A DNA stretch of 64,000 nucleotides from Chrysoperla carnea (Eukaryota; Arthropoda; Insecta; Neuroptera; Chrysopidae). The notes below the pieces were generated by a model. It worked only from the letters and a program-made list of their open reading frames with translations, was not told the origin of the DNA and ran no database searches. A program made the translations under genes and the position numbers. Shown here in pieces: positions 20,601 to 33,200 of the stretch; within the stretch, counting starts at the first letter, position 1, and the number at the start of each line of letters is the position of its first letter. The stretch spans positions 72,985,435-73,049,434 of the forward strand of contig NC_058338.1 of NCBI RefSeq assembly GCF_905475395.1, in the 5' to 3' direction.

Positions 20601-21659
20601 TTGACAATTGGGAAGATCAAATACTTGACAGTTAAACTCTGATGATGACTAGTTAATTGGCTTTCATCTTTCGCTTCCTTTTTTTTTTTTGTTGTGAAGA
20701 CCATCAATAAAAACACATTTTTACGATAGCATAAATTTTATGAGCCTGAATCCAATCATATATCAACGAGTATGATAGCAAAATAGTAGAAATGAATAGA
20801 GATCTAAATCCATAAGATTCTTTTGGCTGATAAAAATTATTGCGTTTTTATCATGTGACTGTTTACGCAGATATTTAATTGAAAATTAGATACAAATTAT
20901 AAATTCGCGCCAATAATGATTTATTTATTAATAATATTTAATAAGTGATTATGGAGAAATAAAATTTTTTTAATTGGATGAAATATTTTGTTTTTAAATT
21001 TATTATCTTTACCAAATAGTGTATTTGTAGTCTCATATTTTTAAGAATGTGACATGTAAAACGTTTATTTGATATTCAAAAACAAGTAACTTGTATAGGT
21101 TTTGTAAGTAATGCGGAATGAAAATAAAATGAAATAAAAATAGATTCCTAAGTAGAATAGACGAAGTAAAGAATGTGGAAAATGAGACCTTGTAGAAAGA
21201 AATTGTTATTGAATTACGTAAACAATTGTCACTTAGATATGTAAACAAATAGAAATTCAAATATTTCCCACAATGAAAAAAATGATCGCATTGATTAATC
21301 ATTAAAAAAGCAGCACAATGATTGAAAAATTTTCAAGAACAAAACATTTAAAATAATTTACGTCGTACCTGAAGTAGGAATTTTCCATTTTCATACCAAA
21401 GTAAAGCATGGTGTCTGGATAAGACTTTACAATCGAATATAGCATTATTACTAGCGGGTCTAGCACGCGCCACAGAACGTCCAACTTTAACAGGTGTGTC
21501 TAATATTAAGGTACGTTCTTGAAATGGATGTGAATTGGGGCGACATGTCAGTATAGCCCTAGCAGACATTTCTGTTGACGGAACAACAGTATTTGCGGTG
21601 ATGCCAGCTACTGGATATGCCGTCACTTTCCTTACACGACCTCCACTGACAACGACCAT
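14624..21659 (-). CDS. Slmap: Sarcolemmal membrane-associated protein homologue (Slmap)
   Basis: FHA-domain tail-anchored protein. In the known family it tethers the STRIPAK phosphatase-kinase complex and recruits Hippo kinase for dephosphorylation. Exons (minus): 21659-21369, 18784-17843, 16664-16281, 15133-14624, giving 708 residues. The FHA domain lies near residues 55-125, split by intron 1, with GRS (60-62), SRHH (81-84) and NGT (103-105) as the phosphothreonine-binding loops. A KVTHGC block (at the 18660 end of exon 2) and long heptad coiled coils follow, about residues 170-670. The last 25 residues form one hydrophobic segment ([18 protein letters not shown]) as a tail anchor. Human SLMAP aligns from Met31 here ([19 protein letters not shown]), so residues 1-30 may be an extension and Met31 the real start. 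The introns carry a Helitron-like element, a diverged dispersed repeat and a direct repeat. Confidence 0.95.
15162..15540 (+). mobile_element. Helitron-like non-autonomous element, copy 1
   Basis: It shares long stretches with the copy at 39791-40407, for example AAATTTGGCACAGAGATA and CGACATGATTTTTTGCATAG. It ends in GCGGGGCGCAGCTAGT; a GC-rich hairpin followed by CTAG is the usual 3' end of Helitrons. It lies in Slmap intron 3, and its 5' side begins about 28 bases from the acceptor of the last Slmap exon. No Rep/helicase coding is present. Confidence 0.6.
17110..17345 (+). repeat. Dispersed repeat family R1, diverged copy
   Basis: It shares TTTTCGTTTTTGA, a nearby region rich in GGAC, and a following TTTTATGAACA...CAATAATTCTAAGCGTTACAA segment with copies at 32440-32730, 48455-48625 and 62225-62525. 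It lies in Slmap intron 2. A second, weaker partial copy follows at about 17510-17610. The family has no coding content that I recognise. Confidence 0.5.
17385..17440 (-). repeat. tRNA-like A-box fragment, possible SINE head
   Basis: The minus strand reads CCTTAGCTCAGTTGGTAAAA, a good match to the internal A-box promoter of tRNA genes. No B-box (GGTTCGA) is visible at the proper distance and no cloverleaf can be drawn, so it is not a tRNA gene. It is probably a degraded tRNA-derived SINE. Confidence 0.4.
19733..19900 (+). repeat. Direct repeat in Slmap intron 1
   Basis: TTCCTCTTTTAATTA, a few bases of divergence, then CGCCAGTTGG occurs at about 19735-19776 and again at about 19859-19900, a period of about 124 bases. 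It looks like an old local duplication with substitutions. Confidence 0.55.
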
Positions 21660-22140
21660 TGCCTAGGTACACACAATTCAAATATCGAAGAACATTCACG
21701 CCTACCTAATTCACTTCAATTAATACAGTTAAAATTTTTGACACAAGTCAATGCAAGAAAGAGTTCATTACTTTCTTTCTAATATGAGATAACTGAAGTT
21801 TGACAATTACTTCATTCTAACATTCCCCTATATGGGATTGCCACTTAGGGTTGTCAATTATTATTACTCTTTAGTCACATGAGAGCTACGCTGCATACAG
21901 CACGCAACAAGCAATTAAGAAATAATTCTTAAGATGTGAAATATTCGATTTTATAGTTTATTGAAGAAAACTCTGACTGCATAAAACGCGAATTTTTTTT
22001 ATTTTATCATAACATATGTTTATGTTACTATTGTCGTTTAGGTACCTTAGTAACTCATTTAGATCGCGTGAGAGACAATCCCTTGGGGGATGCGCTAGAG
22101 TCACGTGTATTCGCAAATATACATATAATGCAATCAGATA

Positions 22141-22372
22141 AACATTTTCTTTCTTCTTTGTCAATTCGATCGGTTATTTTCAAAATGTATTTTTCTTTAT
22201 AAATTTCACTATTATATTTATCCACAGATATGATATAAAAATCACGTGATGCGTCAAACATTTTCTTTCTTCTTTGTTAATTCGATCGATTATTTTCAAA
22301 ATGTATTTTTCTTTATAAATTTCACTATTATATTTATCCACAGATATGATATAAAAATCACGTGATGCGTCA
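22141..22372 (+). repeat. Two-copy 116-bp tandem duplication
   Basis: Positions 22141-22256 and 22257-22372 are nearly identical, differing at only a few bases (for example GTCAATTCGATCGG versus GTTAATTCGATCGA). The high similarity implies a recent duplication. Frames through it are repeats of each other and encode nothing recognised. Confidence 0.85.
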
Positions 22373-22399
22373 AACACAGTGGCGGCACATACGCAAAGT

Positions 22400-22656
22400 A
22401 ATAATAATAATAATGGAGTTTAACCTCCATTTCTCAGACCATGTCTATAACAGAGGCCACTCGAATATACAATTAATTTTATGATATGAGTGGAGTCGGT
22501 TGCTTCGTTCTTATCAAGCGACGACAGTGTGATCAATTTACCGCCCCATTAACTATTTTTTTCATACTGCCATGCTTGGGTTCGAACCCACAACCTCCCA
22601 GCCAATAGTCAAAGCTCGTAAAGACGCTTTATAACTCGCTCGGCTACTGAGCCGGT
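22400..22656 (-). mobile_element. tRNA-derived SINE with target-site duplication
   Basis: On the minus strand the head contains a box-A-like TAGCCGAGCGAG followed by the box-B sequence GGTTCGAACCC at tRNA spacing, preceded by a TGGCTGGGAGGTTGT stretch like a long variable arm (tRNA-Leu/Ser type). A tRNA-unrelated body follows, and then a tail of ATT repeats (plus-strand 22400-22413). The same 10 bases, TACGCAAAGT, flank both ends (22390-22399 and 22657-22666), a typical duplication made by LINE-driven insertion. The element is about 257 bp and looks complete. Confidence 0.85.
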
Positions 22657-23149
22657 TACGCAAAGTGGAGCTACCGATTCGTTTAAATTTAAGCAATTTT
22701 TTTTTTAATGTTAAACAGTTTAAATATTTATTTTTAAAAAAAATTAGTTTTCCAAGAATTATTAAAAATAATAAAATGACAATATTCACTATATTGCAAG
22801 ATTATGAAAATACCCAATTATTTTGATTCGTTGAGTTGTGGAATATTTCCAGTTCAAAAAAATAATAAAAATAATAATACATATTTTTGATTTTAAGATA
22901 ATTTGACTTTATTCTTTTGATGTATTCCGAGTTTATTAATAAAATTTTAATTTTACTTAGCCCTGGTAAATAAAATAATTTCATTTTAATAAGTTTGTAA
23001 CATTGACTTTTTATTGTGACAGTAATTTAATACTGTCATGTGATTATTAGTGCCTCATATTACAAAAAAATAAAAATATATGATTATTAACTTATTCAAA
23101 ATATTATTAATTTAAGATAAATAAATCAGATTATCGAATCAAATCAACA

Positions 23150-23584
23150 ATGTTTAGTACAATAATAGAAAAAATATATGCCGATGTACGTGACATGAAA
23201 GATATCTTATTGTCAGATTTAACAAAGGCCGAAGATGATATACGTAAACGAAATTTTCAACGGGTGAATTTTAAAGCAGGGTCACATATTCGTAAACATT
23301 TCCAAACAATCCATGATGATGTTAATCAATTAAATCGTACCAATTGTCAATTATCTGATAATTGTGCTCAAGAAATCCAATTAATACATCGTACATCATT
23401 ATTACAATCGAAAAATTTAGCTGATATTACAATGTTATTTAATTATGTGAGTGGTGTTGTAGAAAAATGTAATGATCAATTAGAAACATTAAAAATAACA
23501 TTTGAATCGGTTGAATTAGGTTTAATTAATTTAGAAGAGACAATTAATCAAATTGAACGACATACGAAAGAAACTGTATTGTAA
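23150..23584 (+). CDS. Small coiled-coil protein, dysbindin-like (BLOC-1 subunit)
   Basis: The open frame gives 144 residues, almost wholly helical with heptads and no signal or membrane segment. Residues about 46-139 can be placed without large gaps against the coiled-coil core of dysbindin. The best stretch is FESVELGLINLEETINQIE against the family's FEEVENNLLHLED segment. Dysbindin is a subunit of BLOC-1, which acts in endosome-to-lysosome-related-organelle traffic and synaptic homeostasis. The protein is shorter than vertebrate dysbindin, and the KE-rich helix that normally follows is absent. The terminal TAA overlaps a strong donor (GTAAGT at 23581), so the gene may continue; an acceptor at 25237 would add only three codons before a stop. 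Identity is tentative; other BLOC-1 or generic coiled-coil proteins remain possible. Confidence 0.55.
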   Translation: MFSTIIEKIYADVRDMKDILLSDLTKAEDDIRKRNFQRVNFKAGSHIRKHFQTIHDDVNQLNRTNCQLSDNCAQEIQLIHRTSLLQSKNLADITMLFNYVSGVVEKCNDQLETLKITFESVELGLINLEETINQIERHTKETVL

Positions 23585-26500
23585 GTATTTCCTTATTACT
23601 AGCTTTAGAACTTGGAGTTACTCTTTTTTATTATGCTTCATTGTTAAGGTTTCTATATTAGAACGACTATTATTTATAGCAGATAGAGTGTCGCAAAATT
23701 TAGCTGATTGTGTTCGTTTTTGTCCTCTATTTTTATAAGTAAACGATCGAACGTTTTATTATAAATTTTTGCAATCTTTGACATTATTTAAAAATTTTAA
23801 GAGCCACTTTTTATGCAGAATTGAATATGCTGTATTTTTGCTGGTTCCTTGTAATTATATTAATTTTAGACTGATATTGACTTAAACGTTGATGGCACCA
23901 GTCCCTCCGAATTCTAAATACGACCCTGTGCTTGTTTTTTATTTAAAAGCATCCCTACAGTAATAAATTGATTGAAGATTAGAGTCTCGTCTCATTTAAC
24001 AGACTAAATAGCGGTTTATCTTTGCACTTTAAATGAATATCAAGTCCAACGAGTTGGGTCATTTTAGTTTAACAACTCGTTTCCCTCCTCTTTTGCTACT
24101 TGGTTTCTGGCTCCTTGATTTGGGTCTAATATAGCGCTAGACTACTTTATAACTATATTTTAATCACGCAAGGGTATTTTTGTGATAAAATTTTGATTAC
24201 CATATTCAAAATAGTTCACATAAGATATTTTTAAGTATAATCAATATTTTTGAAAAATAAACTTGAACTTTAATCTCATAAAAAATAATTTATTTTAAAA
24301 ATATTTATCTCACTTTTATGAATCATAAATTTATGTGGTAATTGAACATGATCCGTAATTGCAAATGATTCATTTAATAAAATAATTAAGGGAAACTAAT
24401 AGGTGCAATCAATAAAACTTAGCACTAATCTAGCCGTCGGAGTTACGGTGAAGGTCGTTAATGTAATAAAGTTGGTTGAGGAAATTTTACAAAATAAAAT
24501 TTTTACAAGCGCGAATCAAAAATTCCTTTTTATGACAATACGATATATAATATGAAATTACCCTGGGATATCGCCTTTCATATACGATTTTAGACGACAT
24601 AGTAGAAATTACATGATTTGATGATTACTCGTCCAATCGCCAAATAAACCCGATTTTTGTTTTTTTTTTTTTTGTTAAAATTATTCCAGAAAATGACTTT
24701 TATCCAAAGCGAAAAACAAAAATATTTTCCAATTTTTTTCAAAATAATAATTTTCTTGGAAATAATTAACAAATTTACAACAAATTTTTCGTTTGTGGAA
24801 TTTGTTGAAACATAGTATATAGAATAATTTCGACCCAAACAATACAAAACTCGCGTTCAATTAACGATTGGGTGAATAGTATTTGAGATATCGACTAAAA
24901 TCTATTTCGAAAAGACTATTTCGAAGCAGTAACTGAGATATCTCGAAAAATACTACTTTAATAGTCAAATGAGAGATTTTTATATTTTTTGGAACATAAT
25001 TACCGTAAATAATTATTCAGAAACGTGATTGATCAATTCAATTCAATCTAGTTGATTTATCAATTTAACGACTAGTTTCTTTAAGGTGTCCACTGAAAAA
25101 ATTGCTTTAAGATATCACTGTTCATATGCATATTTTCCCTATCTTATTATTTAAGTAATTCACAAAAAACATTATTCTTAAATAATGTTATTAGAGTGAT
25201 TAAATAATATTTCATTAACTTTTTTTTTTGTTCCAGATTGGAAAGTTAGCTGGATTTCTATGGATCTGACTAAAAAATGTACCTTAAATATGCCTTATAA
25301 CTCATTTCGAATACTTAGAATTATGTGATAATCTTCGTTATGTTAAAAAATATTTCTAAAAAGATTAAATTTAAAGAGTTATTAAACAATTGATCCCATT
25401 AAAACTTTTATTGATTCCTGATATATAAATATATGCTCAGATTCTTTATATATTTGTTTCACTCCCAGTGTTAATGGAGCTTTAAAAATATGTAAATTTT
25501 TAATTAATTTTATGACTAAAATTAATGACATCGTTTAACTAACAAGGTGTTTTCCGTATAAATTTTCTTTCTATCGAATTAACCTTTGAAAGAAAGTTTT
25601 CGATGACCGAAAAGGTCTCTTGACATAAAGCTTTAAGACCGTATATGATTGGACCTAATCACTAGAAGCGTTGAAACTCGTATACACTTTTTTTAACATT
25701 GCCAGTAATGGAAGCCTTCTCCTCTACCTTATACTCTTTGATTCAGGGTGTTCTGAAAGTCATGCTCAACATATAAGGAGTGATTAGGAGATTCAAAAAC
25801 AAAATGGTCGCAAATTTTATCGTATTTAATTACGTTTTCAAATTTTATATTTTATAACATCGAACGTAAATATATCTGTAAAATATTTCAGAAAAAATTA
25901 ACAAATTACAAATTGTGGTAACTTTTCTTATGAGTTTCAATTTTACCAATATTAATCGAGAAATCCTCAAAATTACAGAAGTACTTTTTTAATCGTTCAT
26001 CGGTAATTCATTAAAAACAATAACTATAGAAGCCGTTCGATTTCCTTAAGAGTGCGCCAGATCATTAAACGCCAAGGAACCTTTCATTTTAAAATCGCTT
26101 CATCCTTTTCTTATTATCCAGAACTTTAGAGACTAAACTGTGCTTGCTCACATAATACGTATTAAAATTACAACGAAAAATTTAAAACTATATATATTCT
26201 ATTGAATGGTTTGACCACAGACATTTAATCTGCGGATTTCATGACGTAGGTAGGTAGACTTAATCATCACATTAAATATAAGAATTGTTAAAATTTAAAA
26301 TGTTTACCAATATTACATTAGCAGCTTAAAGATTTAGAGCTTATATTAGGTTAAGTATTAGAAAGTTTTATATTTCGAATTTGATCCTTTTTTCTTTTTA
26401 AATAGTTGTAAAGTTGTTTATAAAATTAAAATATAATGTAATATTAAATTTTTATACAAATCGAGGGATATATTACAAAATAAATTTACTAAAACTTAAT

Positions 26501-27154
26501 TTGACTTGTGATTATTTCTGTTTTTTTGAAATCCTGTGATCCTGCAAATATAAAAAGGAACTAAAATAAACATTTTACTATTGTAGAGGTCCCCAAACTT
26601 TTTTCTTGTTGGACATTCCTTTTTGGGTTTTATGTGGACTCCCTGTTTAGCTATTATTGCATTTTTGAAACCCTCGGCTTCACCTCAGGCAACAATGAAT
26701 ATAAGATCTGAGACATTCTTTACTTGCTCCATTGGTGTGTATACTATTTTTCTAGCCGACAGAGGTGGAAAGCGCCAACTTCGTTTTGCACAGTGGGCAG
26801 AAAGTTTACTCTTTCTGCACGGAGGTGAGAAAAATTATTTTTAACATTCCCTTCTGTTATTATTTTATTAAAAATGTCAGGAACGGAAAGACAGGAACTA
26901 TTTTTGAGAGATTCAAAAATTAACAAAACTTTAATTTTTTTTCTATTATAAACTATTATTTTATAATATACAAATCGTTAACCATCCTTTTATAATTTCG
27001 TTGCCCTCCTTTTTCTCTATCTACTCCCTTAAAGCTACTGAAGGGCAGAATTTATTTAAACTTCGATGTTCGAATTTGTTCGCGTTTATAATCCGTTCTT
27101 ACTGCTAAATGGATCCTATAATGAAAATATAATGATCAAATCTTCAATTTTTTT
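23585..27154. other. Intergenic region before the spondin 3' end
   Basis: About 3.6 kb of AT-rich sequence with short random frames. A strong polypyrimidine-acceptor (about 25215-25236) could belong to the dysbindin-like gene. A frame at 26623-26844 has no recognisable homology. No RNA gene or intact mobile element seen. Confidence 0.5.
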
Positions 27155-27167
27155 TTTATTATTTATT
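27155..27167 (-). terminator. Poly(A) signals of F-spondin
   Basis: Two minus-strand AATAAA hexamers (plus-strand TTTATT at 27155-27160 and 27162-27167) lie about 70-80 bases past the spondin stop codon. Confidence 0.65.
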
Positions 27168-27237
27168 CCTTAAAAATGAAAAGTATCAAGCTAAATGTTT
27201 AAAGTACAAAAATGATTAATAATAAAAGATTTGTGTC

Positions 27238-30200
27238 CTAATTGTTACAACTTGGTCTGTTACATCGACGATATTTTACAAGTCTTTTAGGACACGCAGC
27301 ACCACCGTTTCGTGGATGTTCCAAAATTGTTCGGGTTTGCTGAGAGCGTCCTATTCCACATGTAACACTACATGCAGACCATGGACTCCATTGAGAAACT
27401 TGACAATCGATTGGCTGATTCTCGTCTCCAGTGACATCAGCTGTTAAAGTATCTGGAATTAAATTTTTTCATGATGAAAATTTTGATTTTGGCTATATTT
27501 TCTGAACTTACTTCTCAAATTTTGACATAAATTGTTACATTCATCGGCCGTTTCAAAATTGTTACGATTTCCTCGACATCCTCCATATTGGAATGGAACA
27601 CACATTAATTTTTTTGGTTCGAAATACCAACGAGTTAATGTTCCACGACAGGGTCCATTTTCTGGAGGTAGCATACATATTTCTTTGGCATCGTTTTCAG
27701 TTAGTTTTGGACATGGATTTCCACCACATGGACTAGTTTGATATACCTCAGTTCTTGCCGCACATTGACGTTGTTTTTCTGGTGGTACTAATAAATAACG
27801 AGTACGTACAACTACACCTTGATTTGGTCCACAAGACACAGTACACGGACTCCAATCGGTCCATTCAGTAACGGGACATTCAGTATCAACTGGTTCACTT
27901 GGACCGGTACATTGCGTGCTTACCATACAGACATCCTTTTCAACTGAAGAAAAAATAAATTTTTACATTTTTATCAATCAAGGAAATTTACTAATTTTAC
28001 CTAGGGATACATCAAAACATTTTTTAGGTCCCATACGATCTAAAAAGTGACGACGTCGCATTTTAAATCCTTTGCCACATGAGACGGAACATGGTGACCA
28101 TTCGCCCCACACTGTAACGGAACAAATACCTTCTGGACGCTGTTCTAAGACTTCTTCTTGTTCTTGAGAAATATCGTCTACACCATTGCCACTAAAAAAT
28201 GTTAAAAAAAAAAAAATTCAAAGTTTTAAACAGCTTTCAATGAATAAATAAACTATTCTTTGTACCTTTGGGAGGTATATTTAATTTTCCGGAATGAAAA
28301 CTGAGACATTTTGTGAATTAGCCGTTCAATTGACAGTCTAGCCTTTTTAATAAACGGCACAGTTAAACCAGCAGCCTTAACGATAATCTGCCATTCAATC
28401 AAGCAGCTAGGCAAATGACTTGGATCAATAACCCTTAACTAATAGTCTGGTCTAGTCATTTTAATTTAGTTCCACTTCCTGCCATCCGGCGCTGAAACCC
28501 ACACACTGTCAGTATGGCTTTGGAAAACAACAATATTGTTGGTGTCTCTAACAGTTTGATTGCGTTGACGCAAAGAAAAATTCAATGGAAGAGTGTAGTG
28601 ACAAACAGTTGGAACTAAGTATGGTACTATTAAAAACTAGTTTTCATGGCATGGTATTAAAACCTAAAAACTGGTTTTCATGGCATGAGTTCAGCAGTAC
28701 TCAGATTCAAACCATGTGAACGAAATTTTAGAAAGTTCAATTTCTTTAACAGATACTGTGGTAAGTCAGTTATCTTTAGGTGGTCAGGAAATCCATAAAT
28801 TTAGTTGTAGATCTGCTGTAAATCAGTGTCGCAATAAAAGATGTCCCTGTTTTAAAATAAAGTTCTTTCTTATTGAGTTACGCTATTTAGTCTCATGATG
28901 ATCAAATGTTTTAAATTACGAAAATAAATAGTTTCTAATATCAGATATTTCATCTTTTTTGTCAAATGGACGCTCTATTGTAAGAATAGCCCAAGCAACA
29001 GCCAGTCATTTCATTAAATTTTGAATAGGGCATGTTGACTCGATTGTTTTTTCATCACTTCAGGTGAAGAATTCTCACTGCACGGGCAGAAAAGTGAAGT
29101 TGGTTTTTGAAAATCTTTAGGAGCACACAAAATATGAAAGCTTAAAATTCCTAATTAAACAAAGAAGATATAGGTGAGTGACGTCATTGCCCGCTATCAC
29201 TATAGAGATATAAATAAAACTTTGTTTTGCTAAAAGGAGATGGGCAACAACCTCTGAATGCTTATAATTTCTTCGTTTCTTAATCAATTTTAATTTCACT
29301 TTCAAATTTTGTCATGGTATCAAGTCTAGTTTTACATTCTTATATGTAATATGGCAAGTTCGGCATCAGGCAACTACCGTATTAGATGCTATGGAGTAAT
29401 ATCATTCAGACCGATTGTTGAACAGCGCCGTTTAGTAAAAAAGCTAGGCTGTTAATTGAATGGCTAATTAAGCTAATTGACTGACATATATACCATAATA
29501 TTAACATCAAACTCAAATTACCCTTCACATTCAGGAACATCCGCAACACACATTTCTTTACCCACTAGTTGTCGACTACATTGAAACATTTGTGCTTTGG
29601 CTGGTAAAACATATTCTCTAGTATGCATACGTAATCCCTTACCACATGTTACAGAACATGGACTCCAATTTGACCATTCAGTTACGGCACATTCCGCTAA
29701 AATATTGCAATAGTTTTGACAAAGATCTTTGTGGAGTTAAATATTAGGTACATATTTAAAAAAAAATCTATTTACGCTTGGAAACTTCTTCGGTATTCTC
29801 AGAGAATTCAATTTGTGATGTTAAAAATTTATCATCACAACTTTTTGGAATTACTTTTTCTCGTTTTAAAAACAATCGTGCCATTGGCTCCATTTCCTTT
29901 TTATGTGGTTCATAAAATGGGGCTCGTGGATCTTCTGGATACTTTGTGGTTATGCGGTACATTCGTTCTCGAGGTTTTGTTTCAGCGTTTGGTGACTAAA
30001 ATTTGTTAAAGTAATTATGAATAGCTCACTCATTTTAAACGGGATTACGACTACATATCCCTTCAAAAATTGTCTAATTGATTAGAATTTTATTCACAAA
30101 ATTATTCTTGCACTGGACATGTTTTGACGCAATATAACTTTAAACCGATCAAGGCGCAGTAATATTCTTACCTCATATGAAATTCCACTATCAGTACCAG

Positions 30201-33200
30201 CATCCCATGGATATAAATCTACGATAATGTTCTCCTTCCATGTACAATCTTTTTGGCATAAATCCAAACCATTTACACCGACAACCCAATCTGGAGATGG
30301 TCCGAACATAGAAACCAAAGATACTAAAGGACGCTTGCGATCCACCTTAAAATGACTAGTCGTGTTTGTATTCACTTTTGGATACCAAAGTCCAGCGGCT
30401 TTAAAAATACTTCGAAAATATTTTGATTTTAACCGTAATTCTTGATCTAAACCACGAATTGAACCCCATTCGGCTAATAATCGAAAACCATCTGTGGAAA
30501 TATGACCTTCGCCCCAAAAACTGAAATTCTTTTCATGTGATCCTCCAATAATATCCGAAAAGTGTGTTAGCCATAAAGATTGTGGAAAATCTTTTGGGTG
30601 TGTTACATTTGACCATAATCCTTCAAATGTCATCTAGAAAATTAGGAAGAAAATGAGCTATTAATATATCACTAACTTTCCGATTCAATTCAAAATTTTG
30701 AATTCAAAATTAATCCTGATTAATTTCCGATTCATTGGAATTGGTAATCACTTCGGTCTTTTTGCTGTAAAAAATGTGCAAATTTGCCTTTTTTTATGAA
30801 ATAAATAGAAACTGTTTTTCAGTTGGCCGATTCTGAACTAAGTACCGGATAACGTACACTTTCTTCTTTATAATCGAGGCTGCCTGAGGGTATATGGATC
30901 TTATATTTTGAACCATTCTAAGCCTATTTGTCCTTCGACATTTTAATTTTAGCCGAAAAAAAAACGATTTTTTTCAAGACTTCGACATCTCGAAAACGGC
31001 GAGGTTGGGTGAAAAAAGTCATATAACAAAAATTATTTATAAATGTCCAAAATATAAGATCCAATTGGTTTTGAAATAAATATTTTACCAAAAACTACAC
31101 AATAATAATTAATTTTGTCAGTATCAAATTTTCATCAAAATAACGAATTTTTTTTTAACGCTTGTATCTATAAAACGATTTAGGAAAATATTTCAAAGAA
31201 ACGATTAGAATATTTCAGAATATCAGATCTAATTTTTTTCTATTTTCTTGATTTTTTAGCACGATTAATTAATAAGAAATTGTAAGCGCGCGTAAATTTA
31301 AAGATTACACTTTTATGAGCCTCGTAAAAATCGGAGTTATATACTTTTAAATTCATAGACCTCAAATGTGGTGATCAGCCTTTTTAATTAGAAGTAAATT
31401 AGTGTTATAAAAAAATATTTAAAAGGGTTTATCAGTTTTGCTTACAGTGTATTTGGCTTCATCACAAGCACAGCATTCATCTTGTGTTACTCTTTCAGTT
31501 TGTTCACATAATTCTAAACTTAATTGCCCATCATCTGCATACCAATGATTGCGATCTTCTAAGACCATGACTCTAAAAATCCATGAATTAAATATTATCC
31601 GCCTCGAAGAAAATCGATATATTCACTTCTTACTTTAAAATAATACATCCTGAACCAGCTGGTGGTGCTGTCCAAATAACTTCGATTACACGTTTCGATA
31701 ACGTACTTTTTTCTGATACTGTGTTCACACATTCTTCATGAAAATTTGTAAGGGCGTCACCAAATAATTGAAAAATTCCATGTTGATTTGGTGATTCATC
31801 CTCTCTTGGAATCTTAGATTCCGATGTTAACATAAATCGTGTAAATCTTTTATTTTGTGGACTAACCAATGATACTGTAAATTTAAATTTATTTTCCAAA
31901 ATATTGAAAACTTTCGATTTAAGAAAAAATTGTTCCAGCAAGTTTTTTTTTTTATAAGAAACAAATTAAAATTTCAGAATAACAGTCTTGGATATTATGT
32001 AATGTTTCTCAAAATTCGTCTTATAAAGAAACTAAACCCGCCTTCTTCGTTAGGTGATTCAACGCTTTCGGTATGACTTCGGTCTCCAGCTCACTTTCCC
32101 ACTATATTTTATCTATGAGCTCACTTTGCTTGCTGTATATAGTCCAATAAAATGAAGATTTCAACTACCCCCAAAATCACTTTTTTGAAAATATCTCAAA
32201 AACACGAAGATATGGAAAACAATTTTCAATAAAAATTTCTAGATATCAAATATATCAAAATTTAAATAGTAGATATCAAAATTTTTTATAAAATCATTTC
32301 CTAATCACTTTTGACGTATTTGCAATAGAAACCGAGATATTTGCAATAAATAAAGCTAATTTATAACTCGAAAAAATGTTTGAGGCAAAAGTTGTTTATT
32401 TTTTTATAAGGAACATTTTTTACATTTAAACTTTTGTTCTAATATCTAACGGATTACAAGATGGGTTCTACGGACCCAAGACCTAATTGACCTTTGTCGG
32501 TAATTTACGAACTTAGCCTCATTTTTTACGTCCTGAGTACGCTATAATAATTTCACCTTTTCGTTTTTGAGTTATTGTGTCCACAAACGGACAACCGGAA
32601 ATGGAATAATTAGGTAATTTTATGAACACCTATACCAAAATTTTTTTCGTAGCATCAATATTTTTAAGCCTTTCAAACTTGGGACTAAACTTAGTTTACC
32701 TTGCTATATATTACATATATACAGAGTATAAAAAGCGATTTTGATGGTGTGTGTAAGAACTTTAATACAATAAGTAAGCTATAAATTAATCAAGGCATAG
32801 GTACTATACTCTATTAAAATTCCTATACACACTTTCTGAATCAATTTTTTTGTAGATGATATTATTGTAGATTGGTACGGTTTTTTGAGCTTTACTATTA
32901 TACTCGTAATTGTGAATAATTTTTCACTCGGGGTTTTGAATGGGTTTTTTTTCCATTCAAGATTTCGATAACATTTCATGAGAGCTTTCAGTAGGTATTT
33001 ACTGTTTGGGTACAAATTCGTGAGGCACAATGCTAGTTCTTAAAATATGAATGCTATTTTACCTGTATAAGGAGTACCCGGTGTATATTTGTTGGTATTT
33101 TCACTTAATTTAATTTTAAATCCACCATCACCACGTAATTTTCCAGAACGTGCATATCCCACATGTGGAACACGATCACAAGCATTAATGATTAACGCAT

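Larger units (their letters stand above)
21660..23149. other. Intergenic region between divergent Slmap and dysbindin-like genes
   Basis: About 1.5 kb separating two genes transcribed away from each other, so both promoters should lie here. No TATA or initiator motif stands out in the AT-rich background. It contains a 116-bp tandem duplication (22141-22372) and a SINE (22400-22656). Confidence 0.6.

Noticed and set aside
22562-22789. Open frame on the minus strand giving GWEVVGSNP near its end
   Set aside because: This phrase is the translation of the tRNA-like box B of the SINE; it is a spurious frame, not a gene.
26585-26830. Sequence starting GAGGTCCCCAAACTTTTTT as a hAT transposon end
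   Set aside because: No matching complementary end or 8-bp duplication was found nearby; resemblance is limited to one short phrase.
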